64,000 bases of DNA from assembly GCF_024721315.2 (NCBI RefSeq), contig NZ_JANFAK020000004.1:61180-125179 (forward strand), read 5' to 3'. Shown in pieces: positions 45,506-54,585 of the stretch (the stretch's first letter is position 1; each line of letters opens with the position of its first letter). The translations under genes and the position numbers were made by a program. The DNA is from Streptomyces sp. Isolate_45 (lineage in GTDB: Bacteria > Actinomycetota > Actinomycetes > Streptomycetales > Streptomycetaceae). A model generated the notes under the pieces. The model was not told where the DNA came from. It did not search any database and worked only from the letters and a program-made list of their open reading frames with translations.

Positions 45506-45675
45506 CCCCCGCCGCCCGTGACCCGTCGCCCCGCCCGTCACCCGTCGCCCCCGTCCGTGGCGCGACGCACCCGGTCTGCTTTATGTGCCTTTTAGGCGTG
45601 TCGGGGGGAAGTCGCCTTCGGCGGCTGGATAGTTTGCGCTGACCTCGACACACCGACAAGTGGGCAGGGCAGCGT

Positions 45676-46419
45676 ATGGCCGTCGATCCGTTGATCGAGC
45701 TGCGGGACGTCAACAAGCACTTCGGGACGTTGCACGTCCTCCAGGACATCAACCTCACCGTCGGCCGCGGGGAGGTGGTGGTGATCATCGGCCCTTCCGG
45801 CTCCGGTAAATCCACCCTCTGCCGGACGATCAACCGGCTGGAGACCATCGAGTCGGGCACGATCACCCTCGACGGCCGGCCGCTCCCCGACGAGGGCAAG
45901 GAACTGGCCGGGCTGCGGGCCGAGGTCGGCATGGTCTTCCAGTCCTTCAACCTCTTCGCCCACAAGACCGTCCTCGCCAACGTCTCGCTCGCGCAGATCA
46001 AGGTCAGGAAGCGCAAGAAGGACGAGGCGGACAAGCGCTCCCGGGAACTGCTGGACCGGGTCGGCCTCGCCGACCAGGCCGACAAGTACCCCGCCCAACT
46101 GTCCGGAGGCCAGCAGCAGCGCGTGGCCATCGCCCGAGCCCTGGCCATGAGTCCGAAGGCGCTGCTCTTCGACGAGCCCACCTCGGCCCTCGACCCGGAG
46201 ATGATCAACGAGGTGCTGGAGGTCATGCAGCAGCTCGCCTCCGAGGGCATGACGATGGTCGTCGTCACCCACGAGATGGGCTTCGCCCGCTCCGCGGCCA
46301 ACCGGGTCGTCTTCATGGCCGACGGCCGGATCGTCGAGGACCGCACCCCGGAGGCGTTCTTCACCGCCCCCGAGAGCGACCGGGCCAGGGACTTCCTCTC
46401 CAAGATCCTCAAGCACTGA
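45676..46419 (+). CDS. gluA: Amino acid (glutamate) ABC transporter ATP-binding protein
   Basis: A 247-residue polar amino acid transporter ATPase: Walker A GPSGSGKSTLCR, Q-loop VFQSFNLFAH, signature LSGGQQQRVAIARAL, Walker B ALLFDEPTSALDPEM, switch His VVTHEMGFAR. It is the first gene of a gluABCD-type operon (ATPase, binding protein, two permeases) whose order and lengths match the actinobacterial glutamate system. The promoter probably lies at about 45.6 kb (GGATAGTTT). Confidence 0.93.
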   Translation: MAVDPLIELRDVNKHFGTLHVLQDINLTVGRGEVVVIIGPSGSGKSTLCRTINRLETIESGTITLDGRPLPDEGKELAGLRAEVGMVFQSFNLFAHKTVLANVSLAQIKVRKRKKDEADKRSRELLDRVGLADQADKYPAQLSGGQQQRVAIARALAMSPKALLFDEPTSALDPEMINEVLEVMQQLASEGMTMVVVTHEMGFARSAANRVVFMADGRIVEDRTPEAFFTAPESDRARDFLSKILKH

Positions 46420-46430
46420 GGGGCCGCCCG

Positions 46431-47339
46431 ATGAAACACACCCGCGCACTGGGCGCCCTCCTCCTCGTCCTGCTCCTCGCCGTGGCCGGCTGCGGCAAAC
46501 CCGGCAGCCCCCCGGTCAAGGGCCCGCAGCCCGAGGACCTGCCCGTCTACAAGGTCGCCACCGGCTTCCAGCTGCCGAAGTCACCGACCTGGGAGCGGGC
46601 CAGGAAACGCGGCCACCTGGTGGTCGGCGTCAAGGAGGACCAGCCGTACATGGGGGAGAAGGACCCCGCGAGCGGCCGGTACTCCGGCTTCGACGTCGAG
46701 ATCGCCAAGATGATGTCGGCGGCCCTCGGCTTCGACCCCAAGACGATCGAGTACAAGACGATCGCCTCCGCCAACCGCGAGACCGCCCTGCAGAACGGCC
46801 AGATCGACTACTACGTCGGCACCTACACGATCAACGACAACCGCAAGAAGCAGGTCGGCTTCGCCGGGCCCTACTTCATGGCCGGCCAGTCCCTCCTGGT
46901 CCGCAAGGACGAGAAGGACATCAAGGGCCCCGGGGACCTGGCGGGCAAGAAGGTCTGCTCGGCCGCCGGATCCACCCCCTACCAGCGGCTCCAGAAGGAA
47001 TACCCGAAGGCCGTCCTCGTCGCCTACGACACCTACTCCGTCTGCGTGGACAACCTGCTGACCTACCAGGTCGACGCCGTCTCCACCGACGACTCCATCC
47101 TGCTGGGCTACGCGGCCAAGGTCCCCGACGAGCTCAAGGTGGTCGGCGAGCCCTTCTCCGAGGAGCCCTACGGCATCGGCGTACCGCGCTCGGACAACGC
47201 CCTGCGCCTCGCCCTCGACGACGCCCTGGAGGAGAACGAGAAGAACGGCAACTGGAAGAAGGCCTACGAAGCCACCCTCGGCCTGTCCGGCGAGCCCGCC
47301 CCGACACCGCCCGCCATCGACCGCTACCCGGCGGGCTGA
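46431..47339 (+). CDS. gluB: Glutamate ABC transporter substrate-binding lipoprotein
   Basis: A 302-residue lipoprotein with lipobox VAGC (Cys21) and an SBP_bac_3 fold: HLVVGVKEDQPYMGEKDPASGRYSGFDVEIAKMMSAALGF, QIDYYVGTYTINDNRKKQVGFAGPYFMAGQSLLV, KKVCSAAGSTPYQRLQKEYP. The Cys pair in VCSAAG...YSVCVD is found in actinobacterial GluB-type proteins. It lies 11 bases after gluA and 17 bases before gluC. Confidence 0.93.
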   Translation: MKHTRALGALLLVLLLAVAGCGKPGSPPVKGPQPEDLPVYKVATGFQLPKSPTWERARKRGHLVVGVKEDQPYMGEKDPASGRYSGFDVEIAKMMSAALGFDPKTIEYKTIASANRETALQNGQIDYYVGTYTINDNRKKQVGFAGPYFMAGQSLLVRKDEKDIKGPGDLAGKKVCSAAGSTPYQRLQKEYPKAVLVAYDTYSVCVDNLLTYQVDAVSTDDSILLGYAAKVPDELKVVGEPFSEEPYGIGVPRSDNALRLALDDALEENEKNGNWKKAYEATLGLSGEPAPTPPAIDRYPAG

Positions 47340-47356
47340 GGGGAGACCGCACCACC

Positions 47357-48001
47357 ATGGACGTACTCACCGACAACTTCGCCCTCTACGGAGAGGGATT
47401 CCTCGGCACCGTGGAGCTGACCGTCTACGCCAGCCTCCTGGCGCTGGTCCTGGGCTTCCTGATGGCCTCCTTCCGGGTGGCGCCCGTCGGATCCTTCCGC
47501 GTCTTCGGCACGGTCTGGGTGACCGTGCTGCGCAACACCCCCCTCACCCTGCTCTTCTTCGCCGTGCTGCTGGGCCTGCCCCGCTTCGGGATCGTCCTGC
47601 CCTTCCAGCTCTTCGCCGTCCTCGCCCTCGGCTGCTACACCTCCGCCTTCATCTGCGAGGTACTGCGCTCGGGCATCAACACCGTGCCCAAGGGCCAGGG
47701 CGAGGCCGCCCGCAGCCTCGGCATGTCCTTCGAACAGAACCTGGGCTCGGTGATCCTCCCGCAGGCCTTCCGCTCGGTCATCCCGCCGATCGGCTCCACG
47801 CTGATCGCCCTCGCCAAGAACTCGGCGATCGCGGGCGCCTTCAGCGTCAACGAGCTGCTGGGCACCTACAAGACCCTCAACGAACTCGGCTACAGCATCA
47901 TCTGGACCTTCGTCTGGATCGCCGTGGGGTACCTGATCATCACCCTGTCCATCAGCCTGCTCTTCCACGTGCTGGAGAAGCGCTACGGAGTCGCCCGATG
48001 A
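47357..48001 (+). CDS. gluC: Glutamate ABC transporter permease
   Basis: A 214-residue HisM/GluC-type permease with about five helices (TVELTVYASLLALVLGFLMASF; TLLFFAVLLGLPRFGIVLPF) and the EAA loop EAARSLGMSFEQNLGSVILPQAFRSVIPPIGS. It overlaps gluD by 4 bases (ATGA), so the two permeases should be made in equal amounts. Confidence 0.93.
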   Translation: MDVLTDNFALYGEGFLGTVELTVYASLLALVLGFLMASFRVAPVGSFRVFGTVWVTVLRNTPLTLLFFAVLLGLPRFGIVLPFQLFAVLALGCYTSAFICEVLRSGINTVPKGQGEAARSLGMSFEQNLGSVILPQAFRSVIPPIGSTLIALAKNSAIAGAFSVNELLGTYKTLNELGYSIIWTFVWIAVGYLIITLSISLLFHVLEKRYGVAR

Positions 48002-48876
48002 CCGCGCACGGGCTGAAAGGGGACCTGGGGTCCTCCGCCCTCTACGACCTGCCCGGCCCACGGGCCCAACGCCGACACCTGTTCTACGGGATCGGCTCCA
48101 CGGTGCTCATCCTCGGGCTGCTGGCCTGGATCCTCTACCTGCTGTTCGACACCGAGCAGTTCACCGCCGCCAAGTGGAACCCCTTCACCTACGAGGGGAT
48201 CCAGGAGCTGCTGCTCAGGGGCCTGTGGAACACCCTCAAGGCCTTCGTCTACGCCTCGGTGCTCTCCCTCGTCCTCGGCGCGATCCTCGCCTGCGGCCGG
48301 CTCTCGGTCCACCGGCCCGTGCGCTGGCTGGCGACGCTGTGCGTGGAGTTCTTCCGGGCCATGCCGGTACTGGTGATGATCTTCTTCATCTTCGTGGCGC
48401 TGAAGGTCCAGCCGCTGCCCGCCCTGGTCGCGGGGCTGACCCTGTACAACGGGTCGGTCCTGGCCGAGGTCTTCCGTACGGGCATCAACGCCGTGGAGAA
48501 GGGGCAGCGGGAGGCGGCGTACGCGCTGGGCATGCGCAAGACGCAGGTGATGACGTACGTCCTCGCCCCGCAGGCCGTGCGGGCGATGCTGCCCACGATC
48601 ATCAGCCAACTCGTCGTCGCCCTGAAGGACACCTCGCTGGGCTACCTGATCACCTACGAGGAGTTCCTGCACGCGGGAAAGCTGATCGCCTCCAACCTGG
48701 ACTACGACCTGCCGTTCATCCCCGTCGTGATGATCATCTCGCCGATCTACATCGGCATGTGCATGTTGCTGTCCTGGTTCGCCACCTGGGTGGCCCGGCG
48801 GGAGCGGGGCAACCCCAAGACCGAGGCGGTGGCGGTCCCGGACGCCGGTCCGGGAGGGCTGCTGCCGGGAAGGTAG
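47998..48876 (+). CDS. gluD: Glutamate ABC transporter permease
   Basis: A 292-residue second permease with an N-terminal cytoplasmic extension, about five helices, a characteristic long first loop (LFDTEQFTAAKWNPFTYEGIQELLLRGLWNTLKA) and the EAA loop EAAYALGMRKTQVMTYVLAPQAVRAMLPTI. The C-terminal tail (RERGNPKTEAVAVPDAG) is cytoplasmic. It closes the operon and converges on the CocE-type hydrolase gene, with 40 bases between stops. Confidence 0.93.
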   Translation: MTAHGLKGDLGSSALYDLPGPRAQRRHLFYGIGSTVLILGLLAWILYLLFDTEQFTAAKWNPFTYEGIQELLLRGLWNTLKAFVYASVLSLVLGAILACGRLSVHRPVRWLATLCVEFFRAMPVLVMIFFIFVALKVQPLPALVAGLTLYNGSVLAEVFRTGINAVEKGQREAAYALGMRKTQVMTYVLAPQAVRAMLPTIISQLVVALKDTSLGYLITYEEFLHAGKLIASNLDYDLPFIPVVMIISPIYIGMCMLLSWFATWVARRERGNPKTEAVAVPDAGPGGLLPGR

Positions 48877-48916
48877 CGGCGCGCGGGCGCACCCACCGCC
48901 CGGCAGCAGCCGTGGA

Positions 48917-50506
48917 TCACTGCTCGCGCAGAGGCACGGAGACCCAGCTCGGATCGGTGCGCGGCGAGGAGAAGGTCAGCTGCGCGCCGGTCGGGTTGTG
49001 CTCGATGTAGAGCGGGTCGACGGTGTCCACGACGAGGGCGAGCCGGTGGCCCTCGGGCACGTCGTAGGCGGTGGAGAAGAGCTCCAGGTCCACCCCGAAG
49101 GCCTGACCGGGGGTCTTGCCGTGGAAGGTGTACGGGGCGTTGCTGACCAGCTTGCCGAGGCCGAGCGGGCCGACGTCGTAGAGGTAGGCGACGAAGGTGC
49201 CGTCGCCCTTGGTGGGCGTCACGGTGGTGTGGAGCCGGACGGTGCCGCGGATGCGGCGCTCCTCGTCGTAGCGCGGCGACTGCCAGACGGCGGCGAAGGA
49301 ACGGGGCAGGAGGGGGATCGAGGCGACCGGGGGCGTCTTCAGGAACTGGTCGAGGAGGTTGGAGAGCATGACGATGCCGCCGTTGGCGCCGGAGTCCACG
49401 TTGGCGAAGACGTGCTCGCTGTCGGAGAGGTCGATCCGCTCGGTGCCGCCGGAGCCGACGGACTTCCAGTCGGCGTAGCCCTCGTAGCCGCCGGTGCTGC
49501 GGGACTTGATCTGCACCGGGGCCTCGGTGTCCACCCCGTTGCGCTCGCCCTTGAGGTAGCGGTCGAACCAGCGGTGGGCGTTGGTCCAGGTGTCGTTGGG
49601 CAGCCCGAGCAGGCCGGTGGCCTCGGCGGTGGCGTGGTCCCCGGGGCGGAACTCCAGGCGCTTGGGGCCGGTCAGCTTCTCGTAGAAGGCCGCGTACTGG
49701 TTGGGCGGGAAGATGGTGTCGCCCCAGGCGTTGCCGAGCATGATGGCGGCGCCGTTCGCGTTGATCCGGTCGACCTTCTCGGCGGGGGACCGCTTGCGGC
49801 CCCAGTCGATCATCGCCTGCTCCTTGTCCAGCTTGGACCCGAGGAAGTCGCCGAGGATCTGGCGCAGTTCCGGGCCCGGGCGGCCGGTGATGGCGCCGGC
49901 CGCGCCGAGCAGGCCGGCGGCCTGGAGGTGCTGGGTGCGTCCGGAGTAGATGGACTCGATGAGGTCGGCCCAGCCGCTGAGCGCGACCACGGCCTTGATC
50001 CGCGGATCGTGCGCCGAGGCCAGCAGGCTGATGCCGGCGCCGTACGAGACCCCGCCCAGGCCGATGCGGGCGGGATCGGCGGGAGTGGTGGCGAGGGCCC
50101 AGTCGATGACGGCGGAGACGTCGGCGACGTCCGCGGGGCCGGCCGTCTCGATCTCGCCGCCGGAGAGCCAGAAGCCGCGCGAGGTGTAACCGACCACGAC
50201 GTAACCGGAGTCGGCGAGCTTGCGGGCCTGGGCGATGTATTCGATCTGCGGCATGCCCCAGCTGGTGGGGAGCACGATCAGCGGGTACGTGCGGCCGGGC
50301 GTGGCACCCGCCGGGGTGAAGACGTTGCCCTTGAGGGTGATGCCTCCGGAGCCGGGGATGTCGTGGAAGCGCAGCTCCGGCTGAGCGGCGGAGGCCGGGG
50401 TGGGCGCGGTCGCGGACGCCGCCTGGGCCTGGTGGGGGGCCAGGCCCAGGGCGGCGGCGGCGAGCATGGCCGCCACGGCTGCTGCGGTGGTGGTGCGGAC
50501 TGGCAT
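48917..50506 (-). CDS. Secreted CocE/NonD-type alpha/beta hydrolase (X-Pro dipeptidyl-peptidase-like)
   Basis: A 529-residue exported hydrolase. Signal peptide with Ala-rich core and cleavage near AQA (residue 29). The alpha/beta hydrolase domain has the nucleophile Ser154 in GLGGVSYGAG and the acid/His region NAWGDTIFPPNQ and GDHATAEATG. A C-terminal jelly-roll (VRLHTTVTPTKGDGTFVAYLYDVGPLG ... EGHRLALVVDT) marks the X-Pro dipeptidyl-peptidase/cocaine esterase group. Substrate unknown: peptides or esters. ATG 50506 has GAGGAGCGA upstream. The promoter contains several palindromes. Confidence 0.9.
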   Translation of the reverse strand: MPVRTTTAAAVAAMLAAAALGLAPHQAQAASATAPTPASAAQPELRFHDIPGSGGITLKGNVFTPAGATPGRTYPLIVLPTSWGMPQIEYIAQARKLADSGYVVVGYTSRGFWLSGGEIETAGPADVADVSAVIDWALATTPADPARIGLGGVSYGAGISLLASAHDPRIKAVVALSGWADLIESIYSGRTQHLQAAGLLGAAGAITGRPGPELRQILGDFLGSKLDKEQAMIDWGRKRSPAEKVDRINANGAAIMLGNAWGDTIFPPNQYAAFYEKLTGPKRLEFRPGDHATAEATGLLGLPNDTWTNAHRWFDRYLKGERNGVDTEAPVQIKSRSTGGYEGYADWKSVGSGGTERIDLSDSEHVFANVDSGANGGIVMLSNLLDQFLKTPPVASIPLLPRSFAAVWQSPRYDEERRIRGTVRLHTTVTPTKGDGTFVAYLYDVGPLGLGKLVSNAPYTFHGKTPGQAFGVDLELFSTAYDVPEGHRLALVVDTVDPLYIEHNPTGAQLTFSSPRTDPSWVSVPLREQ

Positions 50507-50560
50507 CGGTCGCTCCTCACGTGCGCCGGTGTCAAAGTGACCCGACGGTAACGGGAGGGG

Positions 50561-50618
50561 CTTACTCGGGGTAACCCGTGAGTAAGTTACGTGGTGGTAA
50601 CAATTGACCAATAGTCAA
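50561..50618 (-). promoter_or_regulatory. Palindrome cluster at the CocE-type hydrolase promoter
   Basis: Three symmetries lie side by side: CTTACTC (50561-50567) with GAGTAAG (50580-50586), enclosing GGGTAACCC (50569-50577); GTTAC-N6-GTAAC (50586-50601); and TTGACCAATAGTCAA (50604-50618). A promoter TTGGTC-N16-TAACTT can be read on the minus strand within them. The clustering suggests binding of one or more dimeric regulators. Confidence 0.6.
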
Positions 50619-50652
50619 CACGGTGGCGGGGGAGTGGAGGGTTCCGCCCGGA

Positions 50653-51873
50653 TCAGCCGTTCTGCGAGCCGGCGCCCAGCGCGCTCCTGGTCTTCCACTC
50701 GTCCCAGGACAGGTTCCACTCGCCGTAGCCGTTGCCCAGCTCGGCGTTGCCCTTCGAGCCGTTGCCGACGACCTCGAAGGGGTCACCGACCTGCACCTGC
50801 CCGTAGAAGGACTTCGCGTTGGCGTCGCTCATGCCCACGCAGCCGGAACTGGTGTTGGCATTGCCGAAGTTGGCGGCGTTCCACGGAGCGGCGTGCGCGT
50901 ACATGCCCGACCAGGTCAGCCGCATCGAGTAGTCGACCATCTTGTCGTAGGAGTCGCCCAGGCCCACCGTCTGGGAGTCCATCCGAATGGTGCCCTCCTT
51001 CGCCATCAGCACCATCTTCCCGGACCACGAGGCCTTCTGGCCGCCGGGAGTGCCCGCCGAGATCGGGATCGTGCTGACCACCTGACCGCCCTCGGTCACC
51101 GACAGCTTCTTCGTGTCGAGGCCGACCTCGATCCGCCGGTCCTTGCCGATCTTGAACTCGGTGTTGTAGTCACGGGCGAACAGCCCGCCGCCCTGCCCGG
51201 AGTCCACGCCGTTCAGGTTCATCTCGACCTTCACGTCCGTGCCGGACTTCCAGTACTCCTTGGGCCGCCAGTCCACCCGGTCCTTGCCGGAGTAGTCCTT
51301 GAACCAGCCCCACGAACCCTCGGTGTTGTCCGAGGCCGTCACCTTCAGCTGCTTCTCCACCTCGGCCTTGTTCTTCACCGGGTTGTCGAAGACGAGCGAG
51401 ACGGGCATCGCGACGCCCACGGTGCTGCCCTTGGGGATGTTGATCGAGACCTTGTTCACCTTGTCCGCCGCCGAGGTCTTGAACTGGGCGTTCGCGCTCC
51501 GGCTGTCGGTGTTCTGCGCCTCCACCTTGTACTCGGTGCCGGGGGAGGCGTTGCGCTCGGAGGTCCAACTCTTGCCGTCGGCCGATATCCGCCCGGGCAA
51601 CTCCCCGCCCTTGCCGTCCGTCACCTTCACCAGGGCGAGCTTGCCCTCGGCGACCGTCACCGTGACGGGCTCGCCCGCCTTGACCTGGTCGCCCGTCAGG
51701 TTCACCGAGACCGCCATGGCCGGCTTCTGCTTCATCTCGGCCTTGCCGTCACCGCCGGCGTCCGAACCGCCCCCGCAGGCGGTCAGCGCGGCGGCCAGGA
51801 GTGCGGCGGTGGCCGCCGGCGTGGCGTGACGGCCCCGACGGCGCGGCAGTGCGGTACGGCGTGTGCGGCTCAA
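50653..51873 (-). CDS. L,D-transpeptidase lipoprotein (Ig-like + YkuD domains)
   Basis: A 406-residue lipoprotein that should form 3-3 cross-links in peptidoglycan. Lipobox LTAC, Cys33. Residues 50-130 and 140-245 form two Ig-like domains as in mycobacterial Ldts (INIPKGSTVGVAMPVSLVFDNPV; TEGSWGWFKDYSGKDRVDWRPKEYW). The YkuD domain (about 248-370) has His327 in GMYAHAAPW and the nucleophile Cys345 in NTSSGCVGMSD, then the C-terminal GYGEWNLSWDEW. TTG 51873 is the start: AGGGG lies 6 bases upstream and the signal sequence begins there. Longer extensions on this strand are antisense shadow. Confidence 0.94.
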   Translation of the reverse strand: MSRTRRTALPRRRGRHATPAATAALLAAALTACGGGSDAGGDGKAEMKQKPAMAVSVNLTGDQVKAGEPVTVTVAEGKLALVKVTDGKGGELPGRISADGKSWTSERNASPGTEYKVEAQNTDSRSANAQFKTSAADKVNKVSINIPKGSTVGVAMPVSLVFDNPVKNKAEVEKQLKVTASDNTEGSWGWFKDYSGKDRVDWRPKEYWKSGTDVKVEMNLNGVDSGQGGGLFARDYNTEFKIGKDRRIEVGLDTKKLSVTEGGQVVSTIPISAGTPGGQKASWSGKMVLMAKEGTIRMDSQTVGLGDSYDKMVDYSMRLTWSGMYAHAAPWNAANFGNANTSSGCVGMSDANAKSFYGQVQVGDPFEVVGNGSKGNAELGNGYGEWNLSWDEWKTRSALGAGSQNG

Positions 51874-52176
51874 CGAAAACCCCTCCGAAAGTAACGAACG
51901 TCCGTAAACAAGGAGCGAACGGGGCGCCTTCGGGTTGCGCGTTTTGCGGAAAATATCCGGACGATCTCCTCCGGTGCGGCCCGAGGCGCCTCGCGCCCTA
52001 CCTTCCGCTCCCTGTCCGGGACCTTCGCCGCGGAAACGGGGTCCAAAGGCCCTACCCGGACGCACATCCCCGGGCGAACCCCCCCCCTCGGGGGTATGCC
52101 GGACGGGCGGATACGCTCCAACTTCCCCCCGCCCGACGACGCCCCGTCGGGCGTCACCGAACTGGAGGCCCCCCCG
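51874..52176. other. Divergent promoter region between the L,D-transpeptidase and murJ genes
   Basis: A 303-base gap with AT-richer sequence near 51880-51960 that probably holds both promoters. A small hairpin (CGCCCGACG 52130-52138 with CGTCGGGCG 52145-52153) lies in the murJ leader just before its ribosome site (GGAGG, 52164-52168). No gene is seen. Confidence 0.55.
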
Positions 52177-53859
52177 ATGACCGCCACCGGAACGACTCCG
52201 GCCGCGGCGCCCGTCGGCCCCGCCGACACGGAGGGCCCCACGAAGGCCGGCGGCTCGCTCATGCGCAGCGGCGCCGTCATGGCCGCCGGCTCGATCGTCT
52301 CCCGCGCCACCGGCTTCGTCCGCTCCGCGGTCGTCGTCGCCGCCCTCGGCACCCTGTGGCTCGGCGACTCCTACGCCGTCGCCAACACCGTCCCCAACAT
52401 CCTGTACATGCTGCTCGTCGGCGGCGCCCTCAACGCCGTCTTCGTCCCCGAGCTGGTGCGCGCGGCCAGGGAACACGCGGACGGCGGCGCCGCCTACACC
52501 GACCGGCTGCTGACCGCCTGCACCGTGGCCCTCGTCGCGCTCACCGCCGTCGCGGTGTTCGCCGCCCCGGCCATCATCGGCGCGTACACCCCCTACGGCG
52601 GCGACCGGCTGGACACCACCGTCGCCCTGGCCCGGTTCTGCCTCCCGCAGATCCTCTTCTACGGCCTGTTCACCCTGCTCGGCCAAGTCCTGAACGCCCG
52701 CGGCCGCTTCGGCGCGATGATGTGGACCCCGGTCCTCAACAACCTCGTCATCATCGGCGTCTTCGGCCTCTTCCTCGCCCTCTCGCACGACGCCCCCGAC
52801 GGCCTCACCGCCGCCGAGACCCGGCTCCTGGGCATCGGCACCACCGCCGGCATCGTCATCCAGGCACTGGCGCTGATCCCCTCGCTGCGCGCCGCCCGCT
52901 TCCGCTGGCGCCCCCGCTTCGACTGGCGCGGCAGCGGCCTCGCCCGCCCGCTGCGCAACGCGGGCTGGCTCGTCCTGCTGGTCCTCACCAACCAGATCGC
53001 CTACTGGGTCGTCACCCGCCTCTCCACCACCGCCGGGGACGCCGCCGACCGGGCGGGCCTCGCGGCCGGCGTCGGCTACACCGCCTACAGCAACGCCTAC
53101 CAGCTGTGGGTCGTCCCGCAGGGCATCATCACGGTCTCCCTCGTCACCGCCCTCACCCCCCGCATGGCGGCCGCCGCCGGCGACGGCGACCTCACGGCCG
53201 TCCGCCGGGACGTCTCCTACGCGCTGCGCTCCAGCGCCGCGCTCGTGGTGCCCGCGGCCACCGTCTTCGCCGTGCTGGCCCCCTGGGTGATCGGCAGCAT
53301 CTTCGGTTACGGAGCCACCAGCCCCGCCGACATCGAGGTCATGGCGGGCATCCTGGTCGCCTTCGCGCCCGGCCTGATCGCCTTCTCCGGCCAGTACGTC
53401 CTCTCCCGCGCCTTCTACGCCCTCTCCGACACCCGGACCCCTTTCCTCCTCAACCTGGTCATCGCCGGACTGAACGCCGCCCTGTCGGCCGCCGCGTACT
53501 TCCTGCTCCCCACGCGCTGGGCGGTCACCGGCATGGCCGCGGCCACCACCGTCGCCTTCGCCGCGGGCGCCGCCGTCACCGCGTACGCCCTCTCCCGACG
53601 GCTCGGGCCGCGCCCCGCGACCGGCACCGGCCGCGCCGCCACCGCCGTACGGACCCACCTGCGGCTGCTCGCCGCCTGCCTGCCGGCGGGCGCCGCCGGG
53701 TACGCCGCCGCCCGCGGCGCCGACCGGTTCGGCGACATCGCCGCCGCCGGCGCGGGAACCGCCACGATCGTGCTCGTCGTCGTTGTCCTCGCCGGGCCGC
53801 TGCGCCTGACGGAGATCACCGACCTGCTGAACTCCCTGCGGCGCCGGATCGGCCGTTAG
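52177..53859 (+). CDS. MurJ/MVF-family lipid II flippase homologue
   Basis: A 560-residue membrane protein with about 14 helices. The family start is MRSGAVMAAGSIVSRATGFVRSAVVVAALG, followed by DSYAVANTVPNILYMLLVGGALNAVFVPELVRA, the MurJ signature region. Later segments LVTALTPRMAAAAGDGD and SRAFYALSDTRTP are also typical. MurJ flips lipid II for wall synthesis. Streptomycetes have a principal murJ near the replication terminus-distal parA locus plus extra copies; this one lacks a kinase-like tail and is probably a paralogue. ATG 52177 has GGAGG at 9 bases. It is divergent from the L,D-transpeptidase gene, another wall gene. Confidence 0.88.
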   Translation: MTATGTTPAAAPVGPADTEGPTKAGGSLMRSGAVMAAGSIVSRATGFVRSAVVVAALGTLWLGDSYAVANTVPNILYMLLVGGALNAVFVPELVRAAREHADGGAAYTDRLLTACTVALVALTAVAVFAAPAIIGAYTPYGGDRLDTTVALARFCLPQILFYGLFTLLGQVLNARGRFGAMMWTPVLNNLVIIGVFGLFLALSHDAPDGLTAAETRLLGIGTTAGIVIQALALIPSLRAARFRWRPRFDWRGSGLARPLRNAGWLVLLVLTNQIAYWVVTRLSTTAGDAADRAGLAAGVGYTAYSNAYQLWVVPQGIITVSLVTALTPRMAAAAGDGDLTAVRRDVSYALRSSAALVVPAATVFAVLAPWVIGSIFGYGATSPADIEVMAGILVAFAPGLIAFSGQYVLSRAFYALSDTRTPFLLNLVIAGLNAALSAAAYFLLPTRWAVTGMAAATTVAFAAGAAVTAYALSRRLGPRPATGTGRAATAVRTHLRLLAACLPAGAAGYAAARGADRFGDIAAAGAGTATIVLVVVVLAGPLRLTEITDLLNSLRRRIGR

Positions 53860-53898
53860 CGGGAGGAAAGCCACCGACCTTCTGGGGATACTGACCGG

Positions 53899-54579
53899 AT
53901 GCCACGCGTACTGCTGATCGAGGACGACCCTTCCATCCGGGAAGGCGTCGGACTCGGGCTGCGCCGCCGCGGCCACGAGGTGTGCGCCGCGGAGACGGGC
54001 GAGGAGGGCCTCGCCCTCATGGCGGGCTTCCACCCCGAACTCGTCCTGCTCGACCTCATGCTGCCCGGCATCAACGGCGTCCAGGTGTGCCGCCGGATCC
54101 GCGAGACCAGCGAGGTCCCGATCATCATGCTCACCGCGCGCGGCGACGACTTCGACATCGTCGTCGGCCTCGAAGCCGGGGCCGACGACTACGTCGTCAA
54201 ACCCGTCCGCACCGAAATCATCGAGGCCCGCATCAAGGCGGTGCTCCGCCGGCTCGGCGACGCCACCGTCCGCCACGGCATCGAGCACCACGCCGAGCTC
54301 GCCGTCGACCGCGCCGGACTGACCGTCGCGAAGAACGGCGAGCGAGTCGCCCTCGCCCCCAGCGAGATCAAACTGTTGCTGCACCTCAGCGCCTCGCCCG
54401 AGCAGGTCTTCTCCCGCCAACAACTGCTGGAGTACGTCTGGGAGCACAGCTACCACGCCGACGCCCGGCTCGTGGACGCCTGCGTGCGCCGGCTCCGCAA
54501 CAAGATCGAGGACCCCGACGGCAGCCCCCGCTACATACAGACCGTGCGGGGCTTCGGCTACCGCTTCGGACCGCTGTAG
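53899..54579 (+). CDS. OmpR-family response regulator (AfsQ1-like)
   Basis: A 226-residue regulator. Receiver: LIEDDPSIREG (Asp9/10), phosphorylation site Asp52 (LVLLDLMLPG), Thr in MLTARGDD, Lys in DDYVVKPVR. The winged-helix output is LAPSEIKLLLHLSASPEQVFSRQQLLEYVWEHSYHADARLVDACVRRLRNKIED...GFGYRFG. The closest family I recognise is AfsQ1/CseB-like actinobacterial regulators. GATACT seven bases before ATG 53899 suggests a leaderless message. The kinase gene follows after 6 bases. Confidence 0.94.
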   Translation: MPRVLLIEDDPSIREGVGLGLRRRGHEVCAAETGEEGLALMAGFHPELVLLDLMLPGINGVQVCRRIRETSEVPIIMLTARGDDFDIVVGLEAGADDYVVKPVRTEIIEARIKAVLRRLGDATVRHGIEHHAELAVDRAGLTVAKNGERVALAPSEIKLLLHLSASPEQVFSRQQLLEYVWEHSYHADARLVDACVRRLRNKIEDPDGSPRYIQTVRGFGYRFGPL

Positions 54580-54585
54580 CCGACC

